In this document: positions 1 to 10,001 of the stretch, piece by piece
Numbering within the stretch: the stretch's first letter is position 1
Layout of the letters: each line of letters starts with the position of its first letter
Origin: Klebsiella oxytoca NBRC 105695
GTDB taxonomy: Bacteria; Pseudomonadota; Gammaproteobacteria; Enterobacterales; Enterobacteriaceae
Reading direction: 5' to 3'
DNA length: 64,000 nucleotides
NCBI RefSeq assembly: GCF_001598695.1
Contig: NZ_BCZK01000001.1
Span: forward strand, 1-64,000
Notes under the pieces: generated by a model
Database searches by the model: none
What the model was told of the DNA's origin: nothing
The model's input: the letters and a program-made list of their open reading frames with translations, nothing else
Translations under genes and position numbers: made by a program

Positions 1-180
1 GTCACCGCGCCGGACAGGCGGCAGCTGCAGTGGCTGCTGCGCACGGAGCTGGGCGACGGTCCGCTGGCGCTGCTGAAACTGCGCAACTTCAGGCTGCCGG
101 CGCAGATATTCAGCGCCGGTGTCCCGGCAGCCGGCCGCACGGATGAAGAGGAATACGACGCGGGGAAGGTGAGTGAATAA
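1..180 (+). CDS. C-terminal end of an unrecognised protein (cut by window edge)
   Basis: The frame is open from the first base and ends at TAA 178-180, giving 59 residues of the C-terminus. It is rich in Leu, Arg and acidic residues, ends in a charged tail (DEEEYDAGKVSE), and has no membrane segment. I do not recognise the family. A 16-codon reading frame starts at ATG 180, overlapping the stop as TAATG. The tract lies on the 3' side of tRNA-Pro, a common integration site, so it could be the edge of an island or prophage, but no integrase or other mobile gene is visible here. Confidence 0.35.
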   Translation, partial: VTAPDRRQLQWLLRTELGDGPLALLKLRNFRLPAQIFSAGVPAAGRTDEEEYDAGKVSE

Positions 181-502
181 TGAACCCGGCGGCGGCCACG
201 ATCGTAGCGCCTGACGCTGGACAGAAATAAAAAAGAAAGAAGAAGTCATCAGCCAGGTCTGCCGATACTGGACAACGTGCAGCGCATTCTCTCAACTGGC
301 GCGTCACTGCATTTACATCCTGACGGGAAACGATCGGCTTGATATGTCGAAAATCTTTCAGCAGATGCCCGGAGCGCGATGCCACGAATGTATGTCCGGT
401 AGCAGGGGGCTTGTTCGCTATCTGAAACGGCGGCAGTATCTGTAAGCCTCTGCGCTGAACGAAACACCCCAATTTCACCCCGCTCGAAAAACAGGCATAA
501 AA
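181..502. other. Unassigned tract between the left-edge gene and proL
   Basis: No gene here can be supported. On the plus strand a frame is open from 215 to TAA 443-445 with its first ATG at 344, which would give 33 residues rich in Arg and Cys, but no ribosome binding site or known family supports it. The minus strand holds only low-complexity frames. It may be degraded accessory DNA next to the tRNA gene. Confidence 0.3.
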
Positions 503-526
503 AAACCAGCCTTAAAAGGCTGGTTT
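503..526 (-). terminator. Rho-independent terminator of proL
   Basis: AAACCAGCC and GGCTGGTTT form a 9-bp stem around a short A/T loop. Read on the minus strand it is followed by a run of T. It lies 14 bases past the tRNA CCA end, as expected for the tRNA transcript. Confidence 0.8.
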
Positions 527-539
527 TACTGGGATTATT

Positions 540-616
540 TGGTCGGCACGAGAGGATTTGAACCTCCGACCCCCGACACCCCATGACGGTGCGCTACCAG
601 GCTGCGCTACGTGCCG
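540..616 (-). tRNA. proL: tRNA-Pro (anticodon GGG)
   Basis: The reverse complement gives a 77-nt cloverleaf. The acceptor stem pairs CGGCACG with CGTGCCG, the D-arm contains AGCGCAGCCTGGTAGCGC, the anticodon loop reads CATGGGGTG with GGG, the T-arm contains GGTTCAAATCC, and the encoded CCA is at 540-542. It decodes CCC and CCU proline codons. It sits downstream of yejM, as proL does in E. coli. Its 3' end faces the unassigned tract at the left edge. Confidence 0.97.
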
Positions 617-693
617 ATTTGTGGGGAACAATATTACCCGTTCCCCGGGCGAATGCAAGCCGGGAAATGACTGATTGATTTATAAATAATCAA

Positions 694-2454
694 TCAGTTA
701 GCGATAAAGCGTTTTTCATCGGTCAGCACCTGCAGCAGCAAGCTGAGCTGCGGTTTTTGATCTTTAATTTTCTCGCCGTCGCTGTTCCATGTTCTGTAGG
801 TACCGTTGTGATTGAGCACGACGGTAACCTTCGGCGTGGTAATAGCCAGCGTATCGCTATTGGCTGCGGTAACCCAGGCGCGGCGGCGGGCGGCGCTAAA
901 CAGGTCTTCACCTTGCGAATACTCATTCGCCGGTGTGGAGACGTGAAGTAAGCGCTGCATCAGCGTCGTCATCACGTCTTTATTATCGGTCAGCGTAGCG
1001 ATCTCCTGGGCCGGGGTGCCAGGCCAATGGATCACCAACGGAACCTGAAGCTCTTCGCGCGACCAGCCAAACGCGTCATGCTGTGGGTTCAGCGGCATAC
1101 CGTGGCCCGCCGTCACGATAACTACCGTGTTGTCCAGCTTGCCCGCTTCGCGCAGCGCATTCAGCACGCGACCAATTTGCGTATCGACCGCGCCAGCGGC
1201 GCTGGCGTAGCGCCGGACAAAGTTTTGCTGCTGCCCGTTATCCAGAGCGGTGCCGTTGAGCGCAACCCATGAGAACCAGCGGTTTTCGTCCTGGGCGTAG
1301 CGGTCCAGCCAGTTTATCCACTGGTTTGCCGTCTGCTCGTCGCTTTGCGCTTTCGCCGCCGGCAGCGAGAAATCGGACAGCAGCGCCTGGCGGTACAGCG
1401 GGCTGCTAAAACCGTCAGAAGAGAACAGGCCCAACTGGTAGCCCTGCTGATTCAGCGACGTAATCAGCGCTGCGGGGATACGCGCTGACAGGACGCCGTC
1501 CATATAGCTCGGCGAAATACCATAGAACAGGCCAAACATGCCGCTGTCGGCAGTGTTACCGGAGCTCATATGCTGGGTAAAGTTAACGTTTTCTTTCGCG
1601 AAGCCGGTCAGCGCTGGCATGTTTTGCTCAAAGCGCGAGTAGTTAAGATTATCGACGGTAATCAGCAGCACGTTATAACCGGTACCGAGATCGCGGTAAC
1701 GCAGTTCGCTAAGCGGGTACTGCACCGAAACGGCTTCCGGCGCGCCTTGTTCTACCAGACGGCGCTGATAGTCCTGCGCGTCGAGCAGGCCGTGTTTTTC
1801 CAGAAAACGGCGCGCCGTCATTGGATAGGAAAGCGGCAGATTGGCCCGCTGCATGGTTATCGGGCGATAGAAATTGGCATCCGCCCAGATATAGACCAGG
1901 TGGCTACTGATAAAAGAAATAAAGAAGAACCACGCAACGGGCCGGGCATAGTGGCGGCGGCGCGTCAGGCTGCGCAGTTTCTGCCAGCTCCAGGTCGCAA
2001 AGAGCATTTCCAGAAGGAAGATGATCGGGACGCTGATAAACATCAGCTGCCAGTCGCGCGCCATCTCGTTCTGATCGGGGTTAATGACCAGTTCCCAGAC
2101 AAAGGGATTAAGATGCAGGTGGAAACGGGTGAATACTTCGCTGTCGATCAACAGCAGCGTCATGCCGATGGTCGCGAGAACCACCGAGATAAAGCGCATT
2201 AAGCGCTGAGAGACAACGATAAACGTTAGCGGGAAAAGAATCAGCACATAGCTGGTAAAGACCAGGAAGCTGAAGTGACCAACGAGGCTGACGTACGAAA
2301 AAAGGCGCCCGGCAAGCGTCGTTGGCCAGTCGGCGACAAACAGATAGCGACTGCCGAGCGCCATAGCCAACAACATGTTGAAAAGGGCGAACCAGTGTCC
2401 CCAGCTGACCATCTGGGAGACTTTTTCTCGGTAGGGCTGACGAAGAGTCACCAT
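694..2454 (-). CDS. yejM: Inner-membrane cardiolipin-binding LPS regulator YejM (PbgA/LapC)
   Basis: This is a 586-residue protein, the usual length. It has about five N-terminal membrane helices (residues 20-190) followed by a periplasmic alkaline-phosphatase-like domain (from about 245, LLITVDNLNYSRF). In E. coli it binds LPS and cardiolipin at the inner membrane and acts with LapB/FtsH to control LpxC turnover, hence lipid A synthesis. I chose the ATG at 2454 because the sequence from MVTLRQPYREKVSQM aligns with the E. coli start; an earlier in-frame start would add 22 unrelated residues. It follows yejL with an 19-base gap and probably shares its transcript. Confidence 0.95.
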   Translation of the reverse strand: MVTLRQPYREKVSQMVSWGHWFALFNMLLAMALGSRYLFVADWPTTLAGRLFSYVSLVGHFSFLVFTSYVLILFPLTFIVVSQRLMRFISVVLATIGMTLLLIDSEVFTRFHLHLNPFVWELVINPDQNEMARDWQLMFISVPIIFLLEMLFATWSWQKLRSLTRRRHYARPVAWFFFISFISSHLVYIWADANFYRPITMQRANLPLSYPMTARRFLEKHGLLDAQDYQRRLVEQGAPEAVSVQYPLSELRYRDLGTGYNVLLITVDNLNYSRFEQNMPALTGFAKENVNFTQHMSSGNTADSGMFGLFYGISPSYMDGVLSARIPAALITSLNQQGYQLGLFSSDGFSSPLYRQALLSDFSLPAAKAQSDEQTANQWINWLDRYAQDENRWFSWVALNGTALDNGQQQNFVRRYASAAGAVDTQIGRVLNALREAGKLDNTVVIVTAGHGMPLNPQHDAFGWSREELQVPLVIHWPGTPAQEIATLTDNKDVMTTLMQRLLHVSTPANEYSQGEDLFSAARRRAWVTAANSDTLAITTPKVTVVLNHNGTYRTWNSDGEKIKDQKPQLSLLLQVLTDEKRFIAN

Positions 2455-2473
2455 ATACTGTTGTTCGTTATCC

Positions 2474-2701
2474 TTAGTGCGCTGGATCGTCGTTGATAGA
2501 TGACTGCAGCGCCTGGGCAAAAGAACGGGCGATGGCCTGACGCTGCGCCGGCGCGACGCTACTGTTAATCAGGTTAGTCACCATATTGCCCAATACCATC
2601 AGTGAAAGGTCAACGGGCGCTTTATGTGTTTCCAGAACGCTCGTCAGCTCGCTGAGCAGCTGTTCGACGTGTTCATCGCTATAGCGGGATAATTGCGGCA
2701 T
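2474..2701 (-). CDS. yejL: Conserved small protein YejL (UPF0352)
   Basis: This is a 75-residue, mostly helical protein beginning [16 protein letters not shown]. It matches the E. coli YejL family in length and sequence. The longer open frame upstream is Arg-rich and not conserved, so the ATG at 2701 is chosen. The function is unknown. It precedes yejM in the same direction and is divergent from yejK across 178 bases that must hold both promoters. Confidence 0.92.
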   Translation of the reverse strand: MPQLSRYSDEHVEQLLSELTSVLETHKAPVDLSLMVLGNMVTNLINSSVAPAQRQAIARSFAQALQSSINDDPAH

Positions 2702-2879
2702 AAACTCAAAATCTGTTTGTTCGTGAAAGGGCAACATATTACCGTAGCAGAAGCTTTTTTTCCGCATTTTTTCGCCACGACGCAAAAGCGCGCGGCTTCG
2801 CTCGCAAAGAGTCACGCGGCGGTTGCGTCGTCGCCCCGGCGGTGGTTGAATACCGCCCGGTCTAAAAGGAGAGTTTAAC

Positions 2880-3887
2880 ATGAGTCTGGATATCGACCAG
2901 ATTGCCCTGCATCAGTTAATCAAACGTGATGAACAAAATCTGGAACTGGTGCTGCGCGAATCGTTGCTGGAGCCGACGGCGACGGTTGTTGAGATGATGG
3001 CTGAGCTGCATCGTGTCTACAGCGCAAAAAATAAAGCCTATGGCCTGTTTACTGAAGAGAGCGAGCTGGCGCAGGCGCTGCGCGGGCAGCGTAAAGGCGA
3101 AGAAGAGTTCCTGCCGTTCAGCCGCGCCGCTACCGGGCGCCTGCGTGACGAACTGGCAAAATACCCTTTTGCTGAAGGCGGGATCGTGCTGTTTTGCCAG
3201 TATCGCTATCTGGCGGTGGAATACCTGATGGTGGCGGTGCTGAATAACTTAAGCAGCATGCGCGTCAACGAAGAGCTGGATATCAGCTCTACCCATTATC
3301 TGGATATCAATCACGCTGACATCGTGGCGCGTATTGATTTAACCGAATGGGAAACCAACCCGGAGTCAACGCGCTATTTGACCTTCCTGAAGGGGCGGGT
3401 AGGGCGCAAAGTGGCGGATTTCTTCATGGACTTCCTCGGCGCCAGCGAAGGGCTGAATGCGAAAGCGCAAAATCGCGGCCTGCTGCAGGCGCTGGATGAT
3501 TTCGCCGCCGATGCGCAGCTGGACAAATCTGAACGTCAGAACGTACGTCAGCAGGTATACAGCTACTGCAACGAACAGCTGCAGGCCGGTGAGGAAATCG
3601 AACTGGAATCGCTGTCCAAAGAGCTGGCTGGCGTCAGCGAGAAGACCTTCCAGGAATTTACCGCCGAGCAAGGTTACGAGCTGGAAGAGAGCTTCCCGGC
3701 GGATCGCAGCACTTTGCGTCAGTTAACCAAGTTTGCCGGCAGCGGCGGCGGGTTAACTATCAACTTTGACGCTATGCTGCTGGGCGAGCGGGTGTTCTGG
3801 GATCCGGCTACGGATACCTTAACCATTAAAGGCACGCCGCCGAATCTGCGCGATCAGCTGCAGCGCCGCACTTCTGGCGGAAATTAA
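2880..3887 (+). CDS. yejK: Nucleoid-associated protein YejK (NdpA, 37 kDa)
   Basis: At 335 residues this is full length for the NdpA/YejK family, whose E. coli member is a spermidine-nucleoid-associated protein. The start ATG follows the purine-rich AAAGGAGAG. The C-terminus (residues 290-330) carries the conserved stretch ending [15 protein letters not shown]. It is transcribed alone, divergently from yejL, and ends in its own hairpin terminator. The in vivo role is poorly defined. Confidence 0.93.
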   Translation: MSLDIDQIALHQLIKRDEQNLELVLRESLLEPTATVVEMMAELHRVYSAKNKAYGLFTEESELAQALRGQRKGEEEFLPFSRAATGRLRDELAKYPFAEGGIVLFCQYRYLAVEYLMVAVLNNLSSMRVNEELDISSTHYLDINHADIVARIDLTEWETNPESTRYLTFLKGRVGRKVADFFMDFLGASEGLNAKAQNRGLLQALDDFAADAQLDKSERQNVRQQVYSYCNEQLQAGEEIELESLSKELAGVSEKTFQEFTAEQGYELEESFPADRSTLRQLTKFAGSGGGLTINFDAMLLGERVFWDPATDTLTIKGTPPNLRDQLQRRTSGGN

Positions 3888-3893
3888 AATGCA

Positions 3894-3917
3894 AAATCCC
3901 GACGTGAGTCGGGATTT
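3894..3917 (+). terminator. Terminator after yejK
   Basis: AAATCCCGAC and GTCGGGATTT form a 10-bp stem with a GTGA tetraloop, followed by a T run. It lies seven bases after the yejK stop. With A residues on its other side it may also serve the convergent DeoR-type gene. Confidence 0.85.
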
Positions 3918-3936
3918 TTTTAGCGTCAGACCTGCC

Positions 3937-4695
3937 CTACAGCGCGTAGAGGATTTCCACCCCATTCAGGGTTAGCTGCTGTCGCAGCGCCTCGTCGAGA
4001 GTCGTATCCACGATCAGCGTACTGACGCCCCCCAGCTCGCCGATAGCAAAGGCCGAAGCGGAGTTCAGCTTTTCTTGCGACGCCATCACCACCGTTTCGG
4101 CTGCCCGTGCCGCAAGCGCGCGCTTGATGCCCGCTTCTTCATAATCACCGGTGGTTAATCCCGCCCGCGGGTGCACGCCGGTAACGCCCATGAAAAACAG
4201 ATCGGCATTGATGCGGGAAATGCTTTCCAGGGCCGCAGCCCCGACGCTGACCACCGAATGCTTAAACAACCGGCCGCCGATCAAAATCACCTCGATAAGC
4301 GGTTTCTCCACCAGCGCGACGGCAATTCCCGGGCTATGGGTGACCACGGTACACGCGAGGTTATCGGGCAGCAGGCGCACCATCTCTCCGGTAGTCGTGC
4401 CTCCGTCGATAATCACCACCTGACCGGGCTGAATAAGCTCAACCGCGCGCTGGGCAATAGTTAGCTTTGAGGCCATCTGCACGTTCTTTCTTGTTTCAAT
4501 AGGCGCGATGGCTTCGGATACCGGCAGCGCCCCGCCGTGCACGCGCTGCAGTTTGCCTTCCGCTGCCAGCTCCCGCAGATCCCGGCGAATAGAGTCTTCT
4601 GAGACGCTGAAGCGCTGGCTAAGATCGCCTGACATCACCTGTTTTTCCTCAGCGAGGATCTGCAAAATCTGCTGTTTTCTCTGGCTGGCAAGCAT
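3937..4695 (-). CDS. DeoR-family transcriptional regulator
   Basis: This 252-residue protein has an N-terminal DeoR-type winged helix (residues 5-60: MLASQRKQQILQILAEE and SVSEDSIRRDLRELAAEGKLQRVHGGA). The C-terminal sugar-phosphate-sensing domain of the GlpR/DeoR type follows (IDGGTTTGEMVRLLP, ILIGGRLFKHSVVSVGA). ATG 4695 is preferred because AAGG lies seven bases upstream. The gene is divergent from the NudK-like gene across about 80 bases, so that gene is its likeliest target. E. coli has neither gene between yejK and rplY, so the pair looks accessory. The effector cannot be told from sequence. Confidence 0.85.
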   Translation of the reverse strand: MLASQRKQQILQILAEEKQVMSGDLSQRFSVSEDSIRRDLRELAAEGKLQRVHGGALPVSEAIAPIETRKNVQMASKLTIAQRAVELIQPGQVVIIDGGTTTGEMVRLLPDNLACTVVTHSPGIAVALVEKPLIEVILIGGRLFKHSVVSVGAAALESISRINADLFFMGVTGVHPRAGLTTGDYEEAGIKRALAARAAETVVMASQEKLNSASAFAIGELGGVSTLIVDTTLDEALRQQLTLNGVEILYAL

Positions 4696-4775
4696 CAAAA
4701 TACCTTCATGAGTGATCTTGTTTGTGCACGATTATGCATGTTATGTTGCTCGCTGTCACCTAAAAGGGGAAAAAC

Positions 4776-5369
4776 ATGCACGCTGACGCACCGCGCGTTC
4801 GCCATATCCGCGAAACGCTATTATCGGACAACTGGTACACGCTCAAGAAATATACCTTTGAACTACTGCGCCGTGACGGGCGCTGGCAGGAGCAGAGTCG
4901 GGAAGCTTACGATCGCGGCAACGGCGCGGTGATCCTGCTCTACAATCGTGAAAAGCAAACGGTAGTGCTGGTCCGTCAGTTTCGCTTTCCGGTATGGATT
5001 AACGGTCATGATGGGTTTTTGATCGAAGCCGCCGCAGGACTGCTGGATGACGCTTCTCCGGAAGAACGCATCGTTGCCGAGGCCGAAGAAGAGACCGGTT
5101 TTCGCGTCACCCGGATCGAGCCGGTATTTACCGCTTACATGAGTCCCGGTTCGGTGACGGAGAAGCTTTACTTTTTCATCGCTGAATACTCTGCCGACGA
5201 TCGGCACAGCGACGGTGGCGGCCTGGCGACGGAGGGAGAAGATATCGAAGTGCTGGAGTGGCCGCTGGAAAAAGCGCTGCAGGCTATTCGCGAAGGAGAA
5301 ATCGTCGATGCGAAAACGATTATGCTGTTGCAGCATCTCGAGCTGAATGCCTCAACGCTACTCGCCTAA
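4776..5369 (+). CDS. nudK: NUDIX hydrolase, NudK-like (GDP-mannose pyrophosphatase family)
   Basis: This 197-residue protein begins after a strong AAAAGGGG site. The Nudix box lies near residues 89-111 (GLLDDASPEERIVAEAEEETGF), with the REXXEE-type metal-binding core present as AEAEEE. The framing motifs DRGNGAVILLYN, VRQFR, YMSPGSVTE and FFIAEYS match NudK, which hydrolyses GDP-mannose in E. coli. It is divergent from the DeoR-type regulator and converges on rplY. E. coli nudK sits elsewhere on the chromosome, so this copy is a relocated or additional homologue. Substrate assignment is by family only. Confidence 0.8.
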   Translation: MHADAPRVRHIRETLLSDNWYTLKKYTFELLRRDGRWQEQSREAYDRGNGAVILLYNREKQTVVLVRQFRFPVWINGHDGFLIEAAAGLLDDASPEERIVAEAEEETGFRVTRIEPVFTAYMSPGSVTEKLYFFIAEYSADDRHSDGGGLATEGEDIEVLEWPLEKALQAIREGEIVDAKTIMLLQHLELNASTLLA

Positions 5370-5375
5370 TAAACA

Positions 5376-5407
5376 AAACGCCCCGAACCTTGCGGAGCGG
5401 GGCGTTT
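5376..5407. terminator. Bidirectional terminator between nudK and rplY
   Basis: AAACGCCCCG pairs with CGGGGCGTTT in a 10-bp stem. T-rich flanks on the minus strand and the position between two convergent stops suggest it serves both genes. Confidence 0.8.
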
Positions 5408-5430
5408 GCCATACAACTTTCAGCGAGCGA

Positions 5431-5715
5431 TTAAGCGCGAACGAAGTCGATGTGGGTCAGCTTCGGCTTGAACGGGTGACGCTGAACAGCCTGAGCTTTA
5501 ACTTTCTCTTCTTTGCCATCAACAACGATGGTCAGAACTTCGTTGTAGAACTCTGCATTGGTCTGCATGTTCCACACTTTGTCGTGATCCAGTTCGATTG
5601 CTACTGGCGCAGCTTCGCCGCCATAGATGATGGCCGGGAATTTGTTAGCTGCACGCAGGCGGCGGCTCGCACCCTTACCCTGCTCTTTACGTACTTCTGC
5701 GTTGATAGTAAACAT
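5431..5715 (-). CDS. rplY: 50S ribosomal protein L25
   Basis: This is a 94-residue protein from [21 protein letters not shown] to HIDFVRA, the short single-domain enterobacterial L25 that binds the 5S rRNA loop E. ATG 5715 is taken over an upstream extension because it gives the family start. The gene is monocistronic between radD and the nudK gene and shares the hairpin at 5376-5407. Confidence 0.97.
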   Translation of the reverse strand: MFTINAEVRKEQGKGASRRLRAANKFPAIIYGGEAAPVAIELDHDKVWNMQTNAEFYNEVLTIVVDGKEEKVKAQAVQRHPFKPKLTHIDFVRA

Positions 5716-5852
5716 TGATGTCTCTCTATATATAAATCCTGCTACAGGCGACCCAGCAGCAGGCAGATTATCTGCTTCGCGAATGCAAAAGCGGGCGGCA
5801 TTATAGCCGCCCTGCGTTTTTGCAGCAACCAAAACCTCAGTCCTGAGGACGA

Positions 5853-7610
5853 TTAGCGCAGTTCGTTGGCCCGGCGGAATCGCCCCTGATAATCAAACAC
5901 TTTCTCCCGGACCTGCCAGTATTGCCCCTTCATGCGGGCAACGACAAAGTCCGGGTGGCGCAGAAGCGCCTGCTGGGCGAGGATATCGGCAGGCGTTATC
6001 CAGCGCAGCGGCACGCCCGGCGTTCGGGTATGCGGTCGGATAAAGAGCTGCTCAAAGGCGGTACGCTGGGCGGGCGTATGCAGGCGGAAGCGCTCACTAA
6101 CATCCGCGCCATCTTCATCGTAATAGGTGATTTTTAACCAGGCGCCTTTGTCATCCGCACCGTGCTGAAGAACCATACCGCTACAGCGCAGCACCAGCGC
6201 ATCTTTGAGCTTCAGCGCGGCTTTCAGCATATCATCGGGGTCGACCAGAATGGTATCGCACTCGCGGCAGCGGCGGGCGGCGATATCGTTTTCCGCGTTA
6301 CACTGCGGGCAGTTTTTAAAGCGAAAACGAAAATCGCACTGTTCACGATGGCCTTCGTCATCCTCAAACCAGCCCTGGCAGCGGCGGCCAAAGTGTTCAA
6401 TCAGCGTGCCGTCAGCGGTAGTTTTTCCCCAGAAGGTATTGGCGAAACCGCATGCCGGACAAAAAACCTGGACCGGTACGTTGTCGCTTTTTCCTTTCGG
6501 CGTTCCCACTTCAGGGGCATACAGGTCGTGCGGATTGCCGGCGTAATCGAGAATCAGGCAGTCAGTTTTACCCGGCGCCAGGCGCAGGCCACGGCCGACG
6601 ATCTGTTGGTAAAGGCTCACCGACTCGGTCGGGCGCAGGATGGCGATCAGATCGACATGCGGCGCATCAAAGCCGGTCGTCAACACCGCGACGTTAACCA
6701 GATAGCGGTACTGCTGCGCTTTAAACGCTTCGATGATGCGATCGCGCTCCGGCCCCGGCGTTTCACCGGTGATAAGAGCCGCCTCGCCCTGCGGAAGCAA
6801 CCCGGTCACTTCACGGGCGTGTTCAACGGTGGCGGCGAAAATCATCACCCCTTTGCGCGTTTCGGCGAATTCAACGATTTGGCTGACGATATGCGGCGTG
6901 ACGCGCTGCTGCTTTTTCAGCTCGTGATTCAGATCGGCTTCGCTGAACAGGCCGTTACTTTGCGCCTGTAAACGGCTGAAGTCGTATTGAACCACCGGCA
7001 TGTCCAGCCGCTCCGGCGGCGTCAGGTAGCCATTCTTAATCATATAGCGCAGCGGCAGTTCATAAATGCAGTCGCGAAACAGCGCTTTTTCATCACCGCG
7101 CACCATGCCGTGATAGTGAAACTGATAAATCCAACCTTTACCCAGGCGAAACGGCGTTGCGGTCAGCCCCAGCAGGCGCAGATGCGGATTGACCTGCTGA
7201 AGGTGGCTGATAATCTGCTGATACTGGCTGTCATTATCGTCGCCGATGCGGTGACACTCGTCGACGATCAGCAGCGAGAACTCCCCCTGAAACTGGTCAA
7301 GGTTACGGGCTACCGACTGCACGCTGCCAAAGACCACTTTACCGTGGCTCTCTTTCCGTTTAAGGCCCGCGGCGAAAATATCCGCTTCCAGACCGAGCGC
7401 GCAATACTTGGCGTGGTTCTGCGCCACCAGCTCTTTTACGTGCGCCAGCACCAGCACGCGACCGCGCGCCAGGCGTGCGAGTTCAGCAATGACCAGGCTT
7501 TTACCTGCGCCTGTTGGCAGGACAATCGCGGCAGGTTCATGATGGCGGCGAAACCAGGCGAGCGTGGCGTCGACCGCCTCTTTTTGGTAGGGACGTAATG
7601 TAAATGTCAT
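5853..7610 (-). CDS. radD: Superfamily 2 DNA repair ATPase RadD (YejH)
   Basis: This 585-residue protein has helicase motifs in order: [11 protein letters not shown] (Q-like), Walker A PTGAGKS near residue 35, DECH near 117, LTATPFRLG, and motif [15 protein letters not shown] near 330. A cysteine-rich zinc region follows (FCPACGF, CQGWF, CPQCN, CRECDT, residues 375-450). RadD assists recombination intermediates and interacts with SSB and RecA in E. coli. It faces away from rsuA, with a 148-base promoter region between them. Confidence 0.95.
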   Translation of the reverse strand: MTFTLRPYQKEAVDATLAWFRRHHEPAAIVLPTGAGKSLVIAELARLARGRVLVLAHVKELVAQNHAKYCALGLEADIFAAGLKRKESHGKVVFGSVQSVARNLDQFQGEFSLLIVDECHRIGDDNDSQYQQIISHLQQVNPHLRLLGLTATPFRLGKGWIYQFHYHGMVRGDEKALFRDCIYELPLRYMIKNGYLTPPERLDMPVVQYDFSRLQAQSNGLFSEADLNHELKKQQRVTPHIVSQIVEFAETRKGVMIFAATVEHAREVTGLLPQGEAALITGETPGPERDRIIEAFKAQQYRYLVNVAVLTTGFDAPHVDLIAILRPTESVSLYQQIVGRGLRLAPGKTDCLILDYAGNPHDLYAPEVGTPKGKSDNVPVQVFCPACGFANTFWGKTTADGTLIEHFGRRCQGWFEDDEGHREQCDFRFRFKNCPQCNAENDIAARRCRECDTILVDPDDMLKAALKLKDALVLRCSGMVLQHGADDKGAWLKITYYDEDGADVSERFRLHTPAQRTAFEQLFIRPHTRTPGVPLRWITPADILAQQALLRHPDFVVARMKGQYWQVREKVFDYQGRFRRANELR

Positions 7611-7758
7611 GAATTTATGGCGGTTAATTAACTCGCGAATAGTATGCCACGAATCTTTTCCCTTGAGTGGTGTTAATAGCCCGTTATACTACCCCATGAA
7701 ATTCTTCTTTTTCGGGCGCGTTGCCCGCTCCAGCACTTGTACAGGCTAAAAAAATCTC

Positions 7759-8478
7759 ATGCGACTTGATAAGTTTATCGCTCAGCAACTTGGCGTTAGT
7801 CGGGCTATTGCCGGGCGTGAAATCCGCGGCAGCCGCGTTACCGTGGACGGCGAAATTGTAAAAGACTCCTCCTTCAAGCTTCAGCCGGAGCATGACGTCG
7901 AGTATGACGGCAATACGCTGGTTCAGCAGAACGGCCCGCGCTACTTTATGCTCAACAAGCCGCAGGGTTACGTTTGTTCTACCGACGATCCGGATCATCC
8001 GACGGTACTCTATTTCCTCGATGAGCCGGTGGCGCACAAGCTGCATGCTGCCGGTCGTCTGGATATCGACACCACCGGTCTGGTGCTGATGACCGACGAT
8101 GGTCAGTGGTCGCACCGCATTACGTCTCCGCGCCACCATTGCGAAAAAACCTATCTGGTGACGCTGGAAAATCCGGTTGATGACTCCACTGCCGGGCAGT
8201 TTGCTAAAGGCGTTCAGCTGCATAATGAGAAAGAGCTGACCAGGCCTGCGGTGCTGGAAGTGGTGACACCGACCGAAGTCCGCCTGACCATTAGCGAAGG
8301 GCGTTACCATCAGGTTAAGCGGATGTTTGCCGCCGTGGGGAATCATGTGGTTGGCCTGCATCGCGAACGCATTGGCGACATTGCGCTGGATGCTTCGCTG
8401 GCGCCGGGTGAATATCGTCCGCTGACGGCAGAAGAAGTCGCCAGCGTCGGTGGCCAACATGCGCGGAGTAAAACGTGA
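7759..8478 (+). CDS. rsuA: 16S rRNA pseudouridine(516) synthase RsuA
   Basis: This 239-residue protein has an N-terminal S4 RNA-binding domain ([22 protein letters not shown]) and an RsuA-type synthase domain with the catalytic Asp in [17 protein letters not shown] (near residue 100). It makes the single pseudouridine at 516 of 16S rRNA. It is slightly longer than E. coli RsuA at the C-terminus (GGQHARSKT). Its TGA overlaps the GTG start of bcr, so the two are translationally coupled. Confidence 0.95.
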   Translation: MRLDKFIAQQLGVSRAIAGREIRGSRVTVDGEIVKDSSFKLQPEHDVEYDGNTLVQQNGPRYFMLNKPQGYVCSTDDPDHPTVLYFLDEPVAHKLHAAGRLDIDTTGLVLMTDDGQWSHRITSPRHHCEKTYLVTLENPVDDSTAGQFAKGVQLHNEKELTRPAVLEVVTPTEVRLTISEGRYHQVKRMFAAVGNHVVGLHRERIGDIALDASLAPGEYRPLTAEEVASVGGQHARSKT

Positions 8479-9671
8479 CGGCAAAGCAGAATTCTTCATT
8501 AGGGATTGTGTTTATTCTTGGCCTGCTGGCCATGTTAATGCCGCTGTCGATTGATATGTATCTTCCGGCGCTGCCGGTGATTGCGGCCCAGTTTAATGTG
8601 CCGGACGGCAGCGCGCAGATGACGCTCAGTACCTATATTCTGGGCTTTGCGCTGGGCCAGCTTTTATATGGCCCGATGGCGGATAGTCTTGGCCGTAAAC
8701 CGGTGATACTAGGCGGGACGCTCATTTTTGCCGCGGCGGCGGTGGCCTGCGCGCTGTCGCAGACTATCGATATGCTGATTACCATGCGCTTTTTCCACGG
8801 CCTGGCAGCCGCAGCGGCAAGCGTGGTGATTAACGCCCTGATGCGCGATATCTATCCCAAGGAAGAGTTCTCGCGGATGATGTCGTTCGTCATGCTGGTC
8901 ACCACCGTTGCGCCGCTGGTGGCGCCGATGGTCGGCGGAGCGGTGCTGGTATGGTTTAGCTGGCATGCGATCTTCTGGATCCTCGCGCTGGCGGCCCTGT
9001 TAGCGTCGGCGATGATCGCATTTTTCATTAGCGAAACCCTGCCGCCGGAACGGCGACAGAAATTTCATATTCGCACTACGCTTGGCAACTTCGCCACCCT
9101 GTTTCGCCATAAGCGCGTGCTGAGTTATATGCTGGCAAGCGGATTTAGCTTTGCCGGGATGTTCTCGTTTCTGAGCGCTGGCCCGTTTGTCTATATCAAT
9201 ATCAACCACGTTTCACCGCAGCACTTTGGCTACTATTTTGCGCTGAACGTGGTTTTCCTGTTTGTCATGACTATGATCAACAGCCGGTTTGTGCGGCGGG
9301 TTGGGGCGCTGAATATGTTCCGCGCGGGGCTGTGGATCCAGTTTGCGATGGCGGTATGGATGGTGGTGTGCGCGCTGTTTGACGTCGGCTTCTGGGCGCT
9401 GGTGTTTGGCGTGGCGGCTTTCATCGGCTGCGTTTCGATGGTCTCCTCCAACGCGATGGCGGTTATTCTCGATGAGTTTCCGCATATGGCCGGGACGGCC
9501 TCCTCGCTGGCTGGGACGTTCCGCTTTGGGATTGGCGCTATTGTCGGCGCGCTGCTGTCGATGGCGACCTTTACCACGGCCTGGCCAATGCTGATTTCCA
9601 TCGCCTTCTGCGCCAGCAGCTCTATTCTGTTCTACCTCTATGCCAGTCGGCGGCGAAAAGCCGCACGATAA
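8475..9671 (+). CDS. bcr: Bicyclomycin resistance MFS efflux transporter Bcr
   Basis: This 398-residue protein of the 12-helix major facilitator DHA1 class contains the motif A region [16 protein letters not shown] and the family segment [11 protein letters not shown]. In E. coli it exports bicyclomycin and sulfonamides. The GTG at 8475 is the start, overlapping rsuA by four bases. A hairpin terminator follows. Confidence 0.95.
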   Translation: MTAKQNSSLGIVFILGLLAMLMPLSIDMYLPALPVIAAQFNVPDGSAQMTLSTYILGFALGQLLYGPMADSLGRKPVILGGTLIFAAAAVACALSQTIDMLITMRFFHGLAAAAASVVINALMRDIYPKEEFSRMMSFVMLVTTVAPLVAPMVGGAVLVWFSWHAIFWILALAALLASAMIAFFISETLPPERRQKFHIRTTLGNFATLFRHKRVLSYMLASGFSFAGMFSFLSAGPFVYININHVSPQHFGYYFALNVVFLFVMTMINSRFVRRVGALNMFRAGLWIQFAMAVWMVVCALFDVGFWALVFGVAAFIGCVSMVSSNAMAVILDEFPHMAGTASSLAGTFRFGIGAIVGALLSMATFTTAWPMLISIAFCASSSILFYLYASRRRKAAR

Positions 9672-9681
9672 GCGACTTCCA

Positions 9682-9699
9682 GGGGGCGATATCGCCCCC
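9682..9699 (+). terminator. Terminator after bcr
   Basis: GGGGGCGAT and ATCGCCCCC form a perfect 9-bp palindrome followed by six T. It lies 10 bases after the bcr stop. Confidence 0.85.
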
Positions 9700-10001
9700 T
9701 TTTTTGATACATATCAACCGAAACCGGCTTCTCTGTTCAGCAATTTGTTTCTTTTATGTAAAATCAAATCGCTCAATTAGTCGCATTATTGCGATAAAAA
9801 AGTTGTTTTAGATCACAGAAACGGGTACATATAGCCCGAAGATGTTCACTCTGCACAATTATAAACTTTTATATTACAAACCACTAACACGGCTATGCCG
9901 CTGGTGTAAGCGTTTTCGGTGCAGGAACAGGACTAATTGTCAATAATGTGTTAGTATTGTTGTAAAATTATTGTGAAGTATTTTGCTTCCGGGGAAAACA
10001 C
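9700..10001. other. AT-rich leader upstream of yejG
   Basis: About 300 bases without a gene. The tract is AT-rich with several possible -10 elements (TATAAA near 9860, TAAAAT near 9963). I see no palindrome or known operator. It presumably holds the yejG promoter and a long untranslated leader. Confidence 0.4.

Noticed and set aside
110..584. Minus-strand frames of 111 and 122 codons at the left edge
   Set aside because: They run through or next to tRNA-Pro and its terminator and have biased composition.
671..697. AT-rich stem overlapping the yejM stop as a terminator
   Set aside because: CTGATTGATT/AATCAATCAG can pair but lacks a T run and includes the stop codon, so I do not call it.
6162..6971. 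269-codon plus-strand frame inside radD
   Set aside because: It is fully antisense to a conserved gene. Long shadow frames are common in GC-rich enterobacterial DNA.
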